Shown one piece after another: positions 24,135-32,907 of a DNA stretch of 64,000 nt; the stretch's first letter is position 1, and each line of letters begins with the position of its first letter. This DNA comes from Streptomyces malaysiense (GTDB lineage Bacteria > Actinomycetota > Actinomycetes > Streptomycetales > Streptomycetaceae): assembly GCF_000980885.2 (NCBI RefSeq), contig NZ_LBDA02000057.1, positions 1 to 64,000 on the forward strand, written 5' to 3'. The position numbers and the translations under genes were made by a program. The notes beneath the pieces are model-generated. The model was not told the DNA's origin, ran no database searches, and was given only the letters and a program-made list of their open reading frames with translations.

Positions 24135-24857
24135 TCAGGCCTCCTGTCCGGTGGCGGCCAGGACGATCTCGCGGACGGTGACGTTCCGCGGCTGCTGGTA
24201 GGCGTAGACGACGGCCTCGGCCACGGTCCGCGGGTCCAGGGCGCCGCCGGCCGACTTCTTCCACGCCTCGTAGTCGCTCTTGATCTGTTCGTCGCTGGTG
24301 TGCGAGAGCAGTTCCGTCTCCACCGCGCCGGGGGCGATGGTCACCACCCGGACGCCGGTCGCGGCGACCTCCTCGCGGAGGTTCTCCGACAGGGCGTGCA
24401 CGGCGAACTTGGTGGCGACATAGGCGGCGTGGTCGGGGAACGTCTTGCGGCCCGCGACGGAGCTGATGTTGATGACCGTGCCGGTGCCGCGGGTGAGCAT
24501 GCCGGGCAGCACCGCGCGGGTGCCGTACAGCACGCCCTTGATGTTGAGGTCGATCATCCGGTCCCACTCGTCGACCGGCTGGTCGGCGACGCGGCCCAGC
24601 AGCATCACCCCGGCGTTGTTGACGATCGCGTCGGCGGGACCGAACCGCTCCTCCGCCTCGCGCACGGCCTCCTCGACGGCGGCGCGGTCGGTGACGTCCA
24701 CCCTGCGGCACAGCGTGTCCGGCAGCGCCAGCTCCTCCAGCCTCTCCCGCCGGCGGGCGAGCAGCAGCAGCGGATGGCCCTGCGCGCAGAACAGGCGCGC
24801 GGTGGCGGCGCCGATGCCGGAGCTGGCACCGGTGATGACGATGAGCGGCTTGGTCAT
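24135..24857 (-). CDS. SDR-family oxidoreductase
   Basis: A 240-residue classical SDR: TGASSGIG near residue 9, NNAGVM near residue 82, ISSVAG with the catalytic Ser near 134 and YVATK near 147-151. It resembles the YdfG/clavulanate-dehydrogenase-like group of small NADP-dependent reductases. ATG 24857 has GGAGG 7 nt upstream. It is divergent from the MmyB-type regulator gene and convergent with the other SDR. Substrate unknown. Confidence 0.92.
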   Translation of the reverse strand: MTKPLIVITGASSGIGAATARLFCAQGHPLLLLARRRERLEELALPDTLCRRVDVTDRAAVEEAVREAEERFGPADAIVNNAGVMLLGRVADQPVDEWDRMIDLNIKGVLYGTRAVLPGMLTRGTGTVINISSVAGRKTFPDHAAYVATKFAVHALSENLREEVAATGVRVVTIAPGAVETELLSHTSDEQIKSDYEAWKKSAGGALDPRTVAEAVVYAYQQPRNVTVREIVLAATGQEA

Positions 24858-25012
24858 GGGGGAACCTCCGGGGAACCGTGTCGTACTCGCGTTCCAGGAG
24901 AGCACCGCCGCGGGCCCCGCGCGTGCCGGCGCGGGGGCCCGGCTCCACCGGGGGTCCCACAGACCCCCTCTCCCGCGGCCCGGGACCCCGCGGGCCGTCC
25001 TAGCCTGAAGGA

Positions 25013-25942
25013 ATGAGCACGTCAGCGGAGCGCGGACCCAATCTGGAACTGCGTGACTTCCTGCGCTCCCGCAGGGCGCGGATCCGACCCGACGAGGCGG
25101 GCCTTCCCGCGCACGCCGGTCGGCGCCGGGTGCCCGGACTGCGCCGCGAGGAGGTCGCACAGCTGGCCGGGGTCAGCGTCGACTACTACGTCCGCCTGGA
25201 ACGCGGCCGCACCCCGAACGCCTCCGCCGCCGTGCTCGACGCCGTGGCCCGCGCCCTGCGGCTCGACCCGGCCGAGCGCGTCCACCTGTTCGACCTGGCC
25301 AGACCCGGGCCGGCCGCCGGCCGCCGGCGCCCCGCGCCACCCCAGCGAGTGCGGCCCGGACTGCTGCGCGTCCTGGACGTTCTGACCGACACCCCGGCGA
25401 TGATCCTCGGGCACCGACTGGACGTCCTCGCCGCCAACCCGCTCGCCAAGGCCCTGTACACCGACTTCGACGCCCTGCCCCACCGCGACCGCAACCTCGC
25501 CCGCTTCATCTTCCTCGACCCCACCGCCCACGACCTCCTCGCCGACTGGGAGACGGCCGCCCGCGGCACCGCGGCCGCCCTGCGTCTCTACGCCGGCCGC
25601 CATCCGCGGGACCCGCGGCTGGCCGAGCTGGTCGGCGAGCTGTCCGTGCGGGACGAGGACTTCCGCCAGTGGTGGGCCGACCACGACGTCCTGCGGTACA
25701 CCCACGGCATCAAGCTCTACCGCCACCCCCTCGTCGGCGAGCTCACCCTGGCCTACGAGTCGCTCACCCTCCCCGACGACCCTGACCAGGCCCTCTACCT
25801 CTACACCGCCGAGGCCGACAGTCCCTCCGCCCACGCCCTGCGCCTGCTCGCCGCCGCCGAGCACCACGGCCGGCCGCTCCCGGACGTCCGGCAGGGGCAG
25901 GGGCAGGGGCAGGGGCAGGCGCCGCCGCCGGCTCGCTCGTGA
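25013..25942 (+). CDS. MmyB-like helix-turn-helix transcriptional regulator
   Basis: A 309-residue regulator. The N-terminal Xre HTH (about 10-85) reads GLRREEVAQLAGVSVDYYVRL, matching the pattern VPGLRREE typical of this family; the C-terminal MmyB-like ligand-binding domain (about 110-285) contains ARFIFLDPTAHDLLADWE and KLYRHPLVGELTLAYESL. It is divergent from an SDR gene, which family knowledge marks as the usual target. The C-terminus carries a GQ-dipeptide tract encoded by a CAGGGG tandem repeat. Confidence 0.92.
   Translation: MSTSAERGPNLELRDFLRSRRARIRPDEAGLPAHAGRRRVPGLRREEVAQLAGVSVDYYVRLERGRTPNASAAVLDAVARALRLDPAERVHLFDLARPGPAAGRRRPAPPQRVRPGLLRVLDVLTDTPAMILGHRLDVLAANPLAKALYTDFDALPHRDRNLARFIFLDPTAHDLLADWETAARGTAAALRLYAGRHPRDPRLAELVGELSVRDEDFRQWWADHDVLRYTHGIKLYRHPLVGELTLAYESLTLPDDPDQALYLYTAEADSPSAHALRLLAAAEHHGRPLPDVRQGQGQGQGQAPPPARS
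25892..25919 (+). repeat. CAGGGG tandem repeat inside the MmyB-like gene
   Basis: Four perfect 6-bp copies plus a partial fifth, encoding alternating Gln-Gly near the regulator's C-terminus. The unit length of six keeps the frame when copy number changes. Confidence 0.8.
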
Positions 25943-26042
25943 CCCGCCTGCCCAAGGGGCGGCGACGGGGGCGGACCGGTCGCGGGCGGGGCGGCCGGGC
26001 CGGACCGCCCGCGACGGGCGAAGGTGACCGAGCGGGCCGGCG

Positions 26043-27038
26043 TTACGCCGCCGTGCCGCCCGCGTAGTCGCCGCTGAACGTCGTCTCGATGGTCTGCGCC
26101 ACCGGCTGGGCCACTCCGGTGCCGGTCAGGATGATGCCCAGCTCCCGGTTGTTGCTCAGGGAGTTGCTGCTGATGTTCATGGATCCGGCCTCCACCGCCT
26201 GGGTGGACAGGCCGTAGTCGGCGACCATGGCCTTGGCGTGGATGTAGAAGCCGTTCGGGTCGGAGTAGCCGACGACCGTGCCGCCCGCGGCCTTGACCGC
26301 GGAGACCTCGCCGGCGTAGCTCGCGGGGTCCTCCAGGACGACGCGGACCTTCACGCCCGCCTTGGCGCGCGCCACGATCGCGTTGACGACCGTGCTGTCG
26401 CTGAACTCCAGCTCCTGCACGTCGAGCGTCTTGGTCGCGGCGTCGATGAAGGACACCAGCCGGCTGCGGGAGTCGGTGGGGGACCACAGCAGGTGGTCGC
26501 CGTCGGTGGGGGTGATCGCGGTGCCGGCGTAGTCGGCGTCGAAGACCTTCTCGATGGCGGCGACGTCGCGGGTGTCGTCGGTGAAGACGCCGTAGTCCCG
26601 GCTGGTCGTGTAGTACTGCGAGGTCAGGTTGCCGGTCATGACGAGCGACTTGGTGCCGTCGACGGTGATCGTCTTCTGGTGCGTGTAGACGTAGGACGAG
26701 GAGGACCAGACGACGCCCACGCCCGCGCCGGTCAGCGTCGTGTACGCCGCGTTGTTCTGGCTCTTGTGCTGCCGGTCCAGGACGACCCGGACGGTGACAC
26801 CCTTCTTCTCCAGTGCGACCAGGTCGTTGACGGCCGTCGTGTCCTCCAGCTCGTACATCGTCATGTCGAGCTTGCTGGTGGCCGAGTTGATGAAGTCGTA
26901 GATCGTCGGCTGGCCGGTACCGGCCTGGGAGAAGGCGAACGCCGAGTACGTCGCCGCGTTCGCGGGGACGGCGGCGACGGCGACGGCGGTACCGGCGGCG
27001 AGGGCGACGGCAACGCGGGTGAGTGCCTTCCGCAGCAT
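26043..27038 (-). CDS. Secreted phospholipase D-family protein
   Basis: A 331-residue protein with a signal peptide (VAVALAAGTAVAVAAVPANA, residues about 9-28). Two PLD-type HKD motifs are present: HQKTITVD near residue 113 with a following GN, and HAKAMVAD near residue 266 with SMNISSNSLSNNREL. The short length and two-domain pseudo-symmetry fit small bacterial PLD-like phosphodiesterases or nucleases rather than the longer Streptomyces phospholipases. It acts outside the cell; the substrate (phospholipid or nucleic acid) cannot be told. Confidence 0.9.
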   Translation of the reverse strand: MLRKALTRVAVALAAGTAVAVAAVPANAATYSAFAFSQAGTGQPTIYDFINSATSKLDMTMYELEDTTAVNDLVALEKKGVTVRVVLDRQHKSQNNAAYTTLTGAGVGVVWSSSSYVYTHQKTITVDGTKSLVMTGNLTSQYYTTSRDYGVFTDDTRDVAAIEKVFDADYAGTAITPTDGDHLLWSPTDSRSRLVSFIDAATKTLDVQELEFSDSTVVNAIVARAKAGVKVRVVLEDPASYAGEVSAVKAAGGTVVGYSDPNGFYIHAKAMVADYGLSTQAVEAGSMNISSNSLSNNRELGIILTGTGVAQPVAQTIETTFSGDYAGGTAA

Positions 27039-27244
27039 TGCGTGACTCCTTGGGGGAGGGGGGAGTGCGATGTCGGGTGCATGACACCACGCGCGTAGAA
27101 CGCCGGGGAGGCGCCCGGATCCAGAGATGGCCAGGGGGACGCAAAAACTCGGTATCGGGGTCCCGGTCCGCCCCTCGATGCCGGGCCGCGGGCCCGACAG
27201 GGCGTCGGTAAGGAGGGGAGGCGAGCGGGCGTAGCGTAGAAGGC

Positions 27245-28237
27245 ATGACGAAGTACGGATCTTTCCCCGGTACGCGTCCCCGCCGGCTGCGGACCTCGCC
27301 CGTCATGCGGCGCATGGTCGCCGAGACGCGTCTGCACCCCGCCGACCTGATCCTCCCCGCGTTCATCCGCGAGGGCGTCGGCGAACCCGTGCCGATCGCC
27401 GCGATGCCCGGCGTCGTCCAGCACACCCGCGACAGCCTGAAGAAGGCCGCGGCGGAGGCGGTCGAGGCCGGGGTATCCGGGATCATGCTGTTCGGCGTGC
27501 CGGAGGACGACAACAAGGACGCCCAGGGAACGGCCGGCACCGACCCCGAGGGAATCCTCCAGGTCGCGCTGCGCGACGTACGCGCCGAGGTCGGCGACGA
27601 CCTCCTCGTCATGTCCGACCTGTGCCTGGACGAGTTCACCGACCACGGGCACTGCGGGGTGCTGGACGCCGAGGGCCGGGTCGACAACGACGCCACCCTG
27701 GAGCGGTACGCCGAGATGGCCCAAGTGCAGGCCGACGCCGGCGCCCATGTCGTCGGCCCCAGCGGGATGATGGACGGCCAGATCGGCGTCATCCGGGACG
27801 CGCTCGACCAGATCGGCCGCGAGGACGTGGCGATCCTCGCCTACACCGTCAAGTACTCCTCCGCGTTCTACGGCCCCTTCCGCGAGGCCGTCGCCTCCTC
27901 GCTCCAGGGCGACCGCAAGACGTACCAGCAGGACCCCGCCAACTGGCGCGAGTCCCTGCGGGAGCTGGAACTGGACCTCGCCGAGGGCGCGGACATGGTG
28001 ATGGTCAAGCCGGCCGGCCCGTACCTCGACGTCCTCGCGCGCGTCGCGGACGCGGTGGACGTGCCGGTCGCCGCGTACCAGATCTCCGGCGAGTACTCGA
28101 TGATCGAGGCCGCGGCCGAGAAGGGCTGGATCGAGCGGGACCGGGCCATCTTCGAGGCCCTGACGGGGATCAAGCGGGCCGGGGCGCGGAACATCCTGAC
28201 GTACTGGGCGACCGAGGTGGCGCAGAAGCTGCGCTGA
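27245..28237 (+). CDS. hemB: Delta-aminolevulinic acid dehydratase (porphobilinogen synthase)
   Basis: A 330-residue enzyme joining two 5-aminolevulinates into porphobilinogen, the step between hemA products and hemC. Visible blocks are RRLRTSPVMRRMVAET, SDLCLDEFTDHGHCG (near residues 121-135, metal/active site), YTVKYSSAFYGPFREA with a Schiff-base Lys near residue 202, and VKPAGPYLDV with the second Lys near 256. It lies about 9 kb from the rex-hemACD operon here; I recall hemB following hemD directly in S. coelicolor, so the intervening DNA looks inserted. No Rex operator is visible in front. Confidence 0.97.
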   Translation: MTKYGSFPGTRPRRLRTSPVMRRMVAETRLHPADLILPAFIREGVGEPVPIAAMPGVVQHTRDSLKKAAAEAVEAGVSGIMLFGVPEDDNKDAQGTAGTDPEGILQVALRDVRAEVGDDLLVMSDLCLDEFTDHGHCGVLDAEGRVDNDATLERYAEMAQVQADAGAHVVGPSGMMDGQIGVIRDALDQIGREDVAILAYTVKYSSAFYGPFREAVASSLQGDRKTYQQDPANWRESLRELELDLAEGADMVMVKPAGPYLDVLARVADAVDVPVAAYQISGEYSMIEAAAEKGWIERDRAIFEALTGIKRAGARNILTYWATEVAQKLR

Positions 28238-28243
28238 GCCCGG

Positions 28244-28274
28244 GGGCGGCCCGCAGCGGCCGAGCGGGCCGCCC
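28244..28274 (+). terminator. Terminator after hemB
   Basis: GGGCGGCCCGC (28244-28254) pairs with GCGGGCCGCCC (28264-28274), loop AGCGGCCGA, starting 6 bp after the hemB stop. Confidence 0.7.
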
Positions 28275-28451
28275 GGCCGGAGGGCAGCCGGGGAGCCGGC
28301 GGGGGACGAGGCGGTGGCCTGGGCCGACACGCCGCCGCTGACCGTGCCCGACCGGCTCGGCGTGGACTACAACGGTCACGTCCTGGAGAACGTCCTCACC
28401 CATGTCGCGCCGGCGCTCGGCCGGTGCCGACCCCGACCGGCGGGAGTCGCC

Positions 28452-29087
28452 GTGGCCAAGATCCTGATCATCGGCGGGACCGGTTACACCGGCGCCAACG
28501 TCGCCGCCGAGGCCGTCGCCCGGGGCCATCAGGTGGCGTCGTACTCACGGTCGGCGCCCGGGTCCCCGGTCGAGGGGGTGTCGTACGCCCAGGGCCCGGC
28601 CGAGGACGCGGCGCGGCTGGTCGCCGGCCAGGACGTGGTGGTCGCGGCCCTGTCGCCGCGCGGCGACCTGGTGGGCCGGCTGCTCGGCCGGTACCAGGAG
28701 ATCGCCGCCGCCGCGGACGCCACCGGCGCGCGGCTGATCGTGATCGGCGGGTTCTCCTCGCTGCGCCCCGCGCCGGGCGAGCCCCGGTTCGCCGAGGGGG
28801 ACGTCCCCGAGCAGTTCCGGTCCGAGGCGCGCGAGATGGACGCGATCCGGGAATGGCTCACCACCGCCGCGCCCGGCTCGCTCGACTGGACCCTGATCTC
28901 GCCCGCGGCCGGCTACGGAGCCTGGGCCGCGGGCTCGCGCACCGGGACCTACCGGGTCGGCGGGGACGTCGCCCTCCACGACGCCCGGGGCGGGTCGGAG
29001 ATCTCCGGTGCCGACTTCGCGCTGGCGATCGTGGACGAGATCGAGCGCGACGCGCATCCCCGGGCGCACATCTCCATCGCCTACTAG
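28452..29087 (+). CDS. NAD(P)H-binding NmrA/YwnB-like protein
   Basis: A 211-residue atypical SDR with the NAD(P) loop ILIIGGTGYTGANVAAEA at residues 4-21 and a VIGGFSSL block near residue 98. The catalytic Tyr/Lys pair is not evident, as in NmrA-type redox sensors. GTG 28452 has GGGAG 5 nt upstream; a longer frame starts at GTG 28314 but the extra 46 residues match nothing and are better treated as leader. It ends 18 bp from the convergent DUF4232 gene. Confidence 0.85.
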   Translation: MAKILIIGGTGYTGANVAAEAVARGHQVASYSRSAPGSPVEGVSYAQGPAEDAARLVAGQDVVVAALSPRGDLVGRLLGRYQEIAAAADATGARLIVIGGFSSLRPAPGEPRFAEGDVPEQFRSEAREMDAIREWLTTAAPGSLDWTLISPAAGYGAWAAGSRTGTYRVGGDVALHDARGGSEISGADFALAIVDEIERDAHPRAHISIAY

Positions 29088-29105
29088 GGCCGGGGCCCGC
29101 CGCGG

Positions 29106-29882
29106 TCACCAGCCCGCGATGTCGGACGCGTTCTGCTGCCAGTAGGTGACCTTCAGCGTGCTGTCGTAGTACACGCCCTTCGAGGGCAGGGTGACGTTCG
29201 CGGTGGCGCCGCCGTCGCTGTGCGGCGTCATGCCCTGGAAGTACACGGTCAGCTTGTGGCCGGTCTGCCCGCCGTCGCCGCTGCCGTCGGCGGCGGACAG
29301 CAGCACGCCCGCGTAGCCGGACTCGCCGGGCGCGAGGGTGGTGACCGCCTGGGGCTTGGTCGACTCGTCGGCGCCGGGCGCCCACTGCATCCCGTCGAAG
29401 CGGAGCACCGGGTAGTACGTCAGGTCGCAGTACTTCGAGCCGGTGTTCTTGACCGTGAGCATCATGTGGTTGAGCGGCCGGGACAGCACCTGGGCGGTGA
29501 CCCTGGTGTTGGAGCCGTTGCACAGGACGCGGTTCTCCGGGTCCCAGGGGTTGCCCGAGCCCTTGGAACCGCCGGTGCCGCCGGAGGCGTGGGTTCCTCG
29601 GGTGCCGCCGGTGCCGGTGCCGGTGCCGCGGTGGGTGCCGGCCGAGGTCTGCGTGCCGTGGGCGGTGGAGCCGGTCGACCCCTGCTGCGCCTTCGCGTCG
29701 GCGGAGGGCCGGCCGCCGGCGGGCGTGCCGGTGCTCGCGCTCGCCGCCGGGGTGTGCTGGGCGGCGCCCTCGTCCTTGGTGCCCGTGCCGTTGTCGCACG
29801 CCGTCAGGGCGAGCGCGGCGAGGGCGGCTCCGGCCACGGCGAGCAGGGGGGTACGGGTGTGGCGGGTAAGGCGGTTGCGCAT
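29106..29882 (-). CDS. DUF4232 lipoprotein
   Basis: A 258-residue lipoprotein: signal peptide with lipobox LTAC near residue 29, then a low-complexity Ala/Gly/Thr linker (about 30-115) and a DUF4232 beta-sandwich domain (about 120-258) with NTGSKYCDLTYYPVLRF and a conserved Cys pair. It should be tethered outside the membrane; function unknown. It is divergent from a transmembrane HTH regulator whose outer part is similarly built, suggesting a functional pair. Confidence 0.88.
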   Translation of the reverse strand: MRNRLTRHTRTPLLAVAGAALAALALTACDNGTGTKDEGAAQHTPAASASTGTPAGGRPSADAKAQQGSTGSTAHGTQTSAGTHRGTGTGTGGTRGTHASGGTGGSKGSGNPWDPENRVLCNGSNTRVTAQVLSRPLNHMMLTVKNTGSKYCDLTYYPVLRFDGMQWAPGADESTKPQAVTTLAPGESGYAGVLLSAADGSGDGGQTGHKLTVYFQGMTPHSDGGATANVTLPSKGVYYDSTLKVTYWQQNASDIAGW

Positions 29883-30058
29883 GGCGCTTCTCGCTTCCGG
29901 GTCCTGGGGTGCTTGGATGTCCACAGCCTGCGGGCCGTTTTGTCCCGCCCGCCAGCCCCGGCGGCCGATCCGGGACGCTGGAACGGCCACATAGGTGTTG
30001 ACCTGCAAGAACGTCCCATCCCTGGAACGGGGGAACGGGACAGGGGAGGGGACGGATC

Positions 30059-31426
30059 GTGTCGGACAGCACCGGGGGGACCGGGTTCGCCGAGCGGCTG
30101 CGGGAGTTGAAGAACCGCTCCGGGCACAGCTACGGCATGCTCGCCAAACGGCTCCACATGAGCACCTCGACGCTGCACCGCTACTGCAACGGGGAGGCCG
30201 TGCCGACGGATTACGCCCCGGTGGAGCGGATGGCGCGACTCTGCGGGGCGTCGCCCGAGGAACTCGTGGCGCTGCACCGGAGCTGGGTGCTGGCGGACGC
30301 GGGCCGGGGGAGGAAGGCGGCCGAGGACGCGGTGGGTGAACGGGCGGGGGGCGCGGAAGCGTCCGGGGGGACGGTGACCGAGGAAGCGGTGACCGAGGAA
30401 GCCGTGACGGAGGAAGGGGGTCCCACGCCGGCACCGGAGACGGCCACGGTTCCGGAGCCGGCCCCGGAACCGGCGCCGGTCGCGGAAGCCCCCGTTTCCC
30501 GACCCCGCTCCCGCCGCCCCGCCCTCGTCGCCGCCGTCACCGGGGCCGCCGTACTCGGCGCCGTGGCCCTCGCGTTCGGGCTGCCCGGCGGCGGGAGCCA
30601 CGACCGGGACACGGCCTCCACCGGAGCCACCGCCTCCGCCTCCTCGGTCACCCGCGACCACGCGCCCGCGACCGGTACCGCTTCCCGAGGCAGCGGCTCA
30701 CCCTCCCCCTCGGGCTCCGCCCGGCACCCCTCGCCCTCCGTGGGCTCCGGCAACGCCGAGGGACCCGACGCCGCCACGAGCGGACCACCGGGCGGGGTGA
30801 GCGCCGACGGCAAGGCGTCCACGGCCGTCCCCCTCGCGATCACCACCCACCCGTACTCCTGGGAGAGCCCCTGCTCCCAGCACTACCTGATCGACCGGCC
30901 GCCCACGGACGTGTCCCCGCCGCCCGTCGAGAACGACGCGCCCGCGTGGGTGGCCGTGCACCAGGCCGTCTCGGCGGACGAGCAGTTCGTCACGCTCACC
31001 GTGCAGGGCAGCGGCAAGCAGACCGTGGTGCTGGAGGGCATGTCGGTACGGATGGCGGGCAAGCGCTCGCCGCTCGCCTGGAACGACTACGCCATGGGCT
31101 ACCCCGGCGTCGGCTGCGGCGGCGGGGTCCCCACCCACTCCTTCACCGTCGCCCTGGACGCCGTACGGCCGGCCGTCCAGCCGGTGGCCGGGCAGCGCGG
31201 CTTCCCGCTCAGCGTGAGCGAGTCGGACCCCGAGGTCTTCTACGTCACGGCGAACGCGTCGGCGTACGACGTCAGCTGGTACCTGGAGCTGTCCTGGTCC
31301 AGCGGCGGCCGGCACGGCACCCTGGAGATCGGTGACAAGGGCCGGCCCTTCCGCACCAGCGGCAGCAACGGGCGCCCCGCCTACGCCTTCCCGCTGGGCG
31401 GCGAGAAGTGGGCGCCCGCGCAGTAG
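30059..31426 (+). CDS. Transmembrane helix-turn-helix regulator with extracytoplasmic domain
   Basis: A 455-residue one-component regulator. The Xre HTH is at about 8-70 (FAERLRELKNRSGHSYGMLA, MSTSTLHRYCNG); an acidic Pro/Glu linker with three near-repeats of TEEAV follows; a transmembrane helix lies near 158-178 (PALVAAVTGAAVLGAVALAF); then a Ser/Thr/Gly-rich spacer and an extracytoplasmic beta-rich domain (about 260-455). It could sense an outside signal and act on DNA at the membrane. GTG start. It faces the DUF4232 lipoprotein gene across 176 bp. Confidence 0.85.
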   Translation: MSDSTGGTGFAERLRELKNRSGHSYGMLAKRLHMSTSTLHRYCNGEAVPTDYAPVERMARLCGASPEELVALHRSWVLADAGRGRKAAEDAVGERAGGAEASGGTVTEEAVTEEAVTEEGGPTPAPETATVPEPAPEPAPVAEAPVSRPRSRRPALVAAVTGAAVLGAVALAFGLPGGGSHDRDTASTGATASASSVTRDHAPATGTASRGSGSPSPSGSARHPSPSVGSGNAEGPDAATSGPPGGVSADGKASTAVPLAITTHPYSWESPCSQHYLIDRPPTDVSPPPVENDAPAWVAVHQAVSADEQFVTLTVQGSGKQTVVLEGMSVRMAGKRSPLAWNDYAMGYPGVGCGGGVPTHSFTVALDAVRPAVQPVAGQRGFPLSVSESDPEVFYVTANASAYDVSWYLELSWSSGGRHGTLEIGDKGRPFRTSGSNGRPAYAFPLGGEKWAPAQ

Positions 31427-31472
31427 TGACCGGCGGCCGCCGTGGTGACCGGCGGCCGTCCTCACCCGCGGG

Positions 31473-32300
31473 TCAGTCCCACCAGAAGAACCAGGTGGTC
31501 TCGCCGACCAGTTCCTTCGCGTAGGCGCGGAGGGTGTCCGCCCCCTGCGTGATGTTGTCCGGGCAGAACGCGAAGTGCTCCGCCGCCACCGCCTCGGCCT
31601 CGGCAAGGTCGGCCGGCGGGGCGGCCACGGACAGCAGCAGGGCGTCGAAGCCGAGCGCGACGACCCGTATGCCGAACCGGTCCTCCCAGGAGCGCAGGAC
31701 CGCGCACAGCCGCGCCACGTCGTTCTCGTGGTTCAGCGAGCCGCTCCAGCCGATCGCGGCCGGGATGTCGGCGGAGCGGCGGGCGGGGACGAGGGCGAGG
31801 TGCGGGGAGGGGAAGACGGACTGGCCCTGGTCGGCGGTCAGTTCGTCGGCGGCGCGCGCGGCGCGGGTGCTGGGGTCGGCGCTGAGCTTCTTGGGCGGGG
31901 CGAGTCCGGGCCACTTTGGCCCGAACGGCTCCACGACGTACCCGAGTTCGTCGTCGGGGTCGGACTCCTCGTCGCCCTCCCAGTACTCGGCGAGTACCTC
32001 TTCCGGATCGTGGTCCCCCGGGTAGGAGACGTCGTCCGGCATCAACTCCCAGCGTTCCGGTCCGCCTTGGGAGCCACCGGTCTCCACCAGCACCGGCAGC
32101 AGCCCGGCGCGCGCGGCCGGGGCGCCGAGGGCGGTCCAGGTGCCGGGGCCGGCCGGTTTGTCCGCGAGCCAGAGCAGCGGCTCGTGATGCGGGCCGTTCT
32201 CGGTCGTGTCGAGCAGCCTGCCGGGCGGCAGTTGGAGCCCCAGGCTGCGGCCGCTGGGGTCGGTGGCCAGCCGGGGCAGCGGGTTGGGAAGAGTCGCCAT
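31473..32300 (-). CDS. DUF4253 domain protein
   Basis: A 275-residue soluble acidic protein. The C-terminal 110 residues (LALVPARRSADIPAAIGWSG, then WEDRFGIRVVALGFDALLLS, ending TTWFFWWD) match the DUF4253 pattern. Function unknown. ATG 32300 lies just inside the region before a CCCCTGG tandem repeat. It converges with the transmembrane HTH gene; two copies of GTGACCGGCGGCCG (31426-31439, 31445-31458) fill the gap. Confidence 0.85.
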   Translation of the reverse strand: MATLPNPLPRLATDPSGRSLGLQLPPGRLLDTTENGPHHEPLLWLADKPAGPGTWTALGAPAARAGLLPVLVETGGSQGGPERWELMPDDVSYPGDHDPEEVLAEYWEGDEESDPDDELGYVVEPFGPKWPGLAPPKKLSADPSTRAARAADELTADQGQSVFPSPHLALVPARRSADIPAAIGWSGSLNHENDVARLCAVLRSWEDRFGIRVVALGFDALLLSVAAPPADLAEAEAVAAEHFAFCPDNITQGADTLRAYAKELVGETTWFFWWD

Positions 32301-32333
32301 GGAGGCGACTGTAGGGGGAGGGTCTGACAATGG

Positions 32334-32382
32334 CCCCTGGCCCCTGGCCCCTGGCCCCTGGCCCCTGGCCCCTGGCCCCTGG
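32334..32382. repeat. Seven tandem copies of CCCCTGG
   Basis: Seven perfect 7-bp units in the 145-bp gap between the VOC and DUF4253 genes (both minus strand). A non-coding heptamer array of this kind is likely length-variable. It lies 34 bp upstream of the DUF4253 start, so copy number could alter its leader. Confidence 0.9.
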
Positions 32383-32445
32383 CACCGGCCGCGGTCGCCG
32401 CCGCGATGCGGGCGGCGACCGCGCACGGGCGCGAGACCCTTGCGG

Positions 32446-32826
32446 TCAGGCCAGGGCCGTGATGCAGAACGGGTGTCCGGCCGGGTCGAGGAGCACCGTC
32501 CAGCGCTTCTCGCCCGGCTGGAACCCCGGCTTGGTGGCGCCCAGTTCGAGGGCCCGCAGCTCGGCCGCCGCCAGGTCGTCCACGCCCAGCTCGATGTGAG
32601 CCTGCTTGCCCTGGGCGGGGTCCGGCCAGGTGGGCGGGCGGTAGTCGGCGACACGGGTGAAGCCGAGGCCGGGGACGCCCTCCGTGCCGAGCAGGATGAA
32701 GTCGTCGGTGGAGAAGAGGGTCCCGTGGCCCAGCAGCTCGCCATAGAAACGGGCGAGTTCGGCGGGGTCGGCGCAGTCGAAGGTGACGGCGGCGTAGCGG
32801 ATCGCGGGAGTGGTCTGCGTGGTCAT
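32446..32826 (-). CDS. VOC-family (glyoxalase/bleomycin-resistance fold) protein
   Basis: A 126-residue protein with one pair of beta-alpha-beta-beta-beta repeats: VTFDCADPAELARFYGELLG at residues 14-33 and AHIELGVDDLAAAELRALEL near 74-94, ending RWTVLLDPAGHPFC. Metal-ligand candidates are the His in HIELGVDD and the Asp/Glu near the end. Family roles include lyases, dioxygenases and antibiotic binding; the substrate is unknown. It is divergent from the WYL regulator, which may control it. Confidence 0.88.
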   Translation of the reverse strand: MTTQTTPAIRYAAVTFDCADPAELARFYGELLGHGTLFSTDDFILLGTEGVPGLGFTRVADYRPPTWPDPAQGKQAHIELGVDDLAAAELRALELGATKPGFQPGEKRWTVLLDPAGHPFCITALA

Positions 32827-32907
32827 GAGGAGGACGGTACGACGTGACCAGGACAGGTACGGTCCTGGTTGTGCCGCTGTCGTCGAGAATCTCCGGGGGA
32901 CATCCCC

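Noticed and set aside
28314..28451. 46-residue N-terminal extension of the NmrA-like protein
   Set aside because: The Rossmann strand starts right after GTG 28452, which has its own ribosome binding site; the extension is not recognisable.
32334..32382. CRISPR array
   Set aside because: Repeats are 7 bp with no spacers; a simple tandem repeat. No other CRISPR-like array seen in the window.
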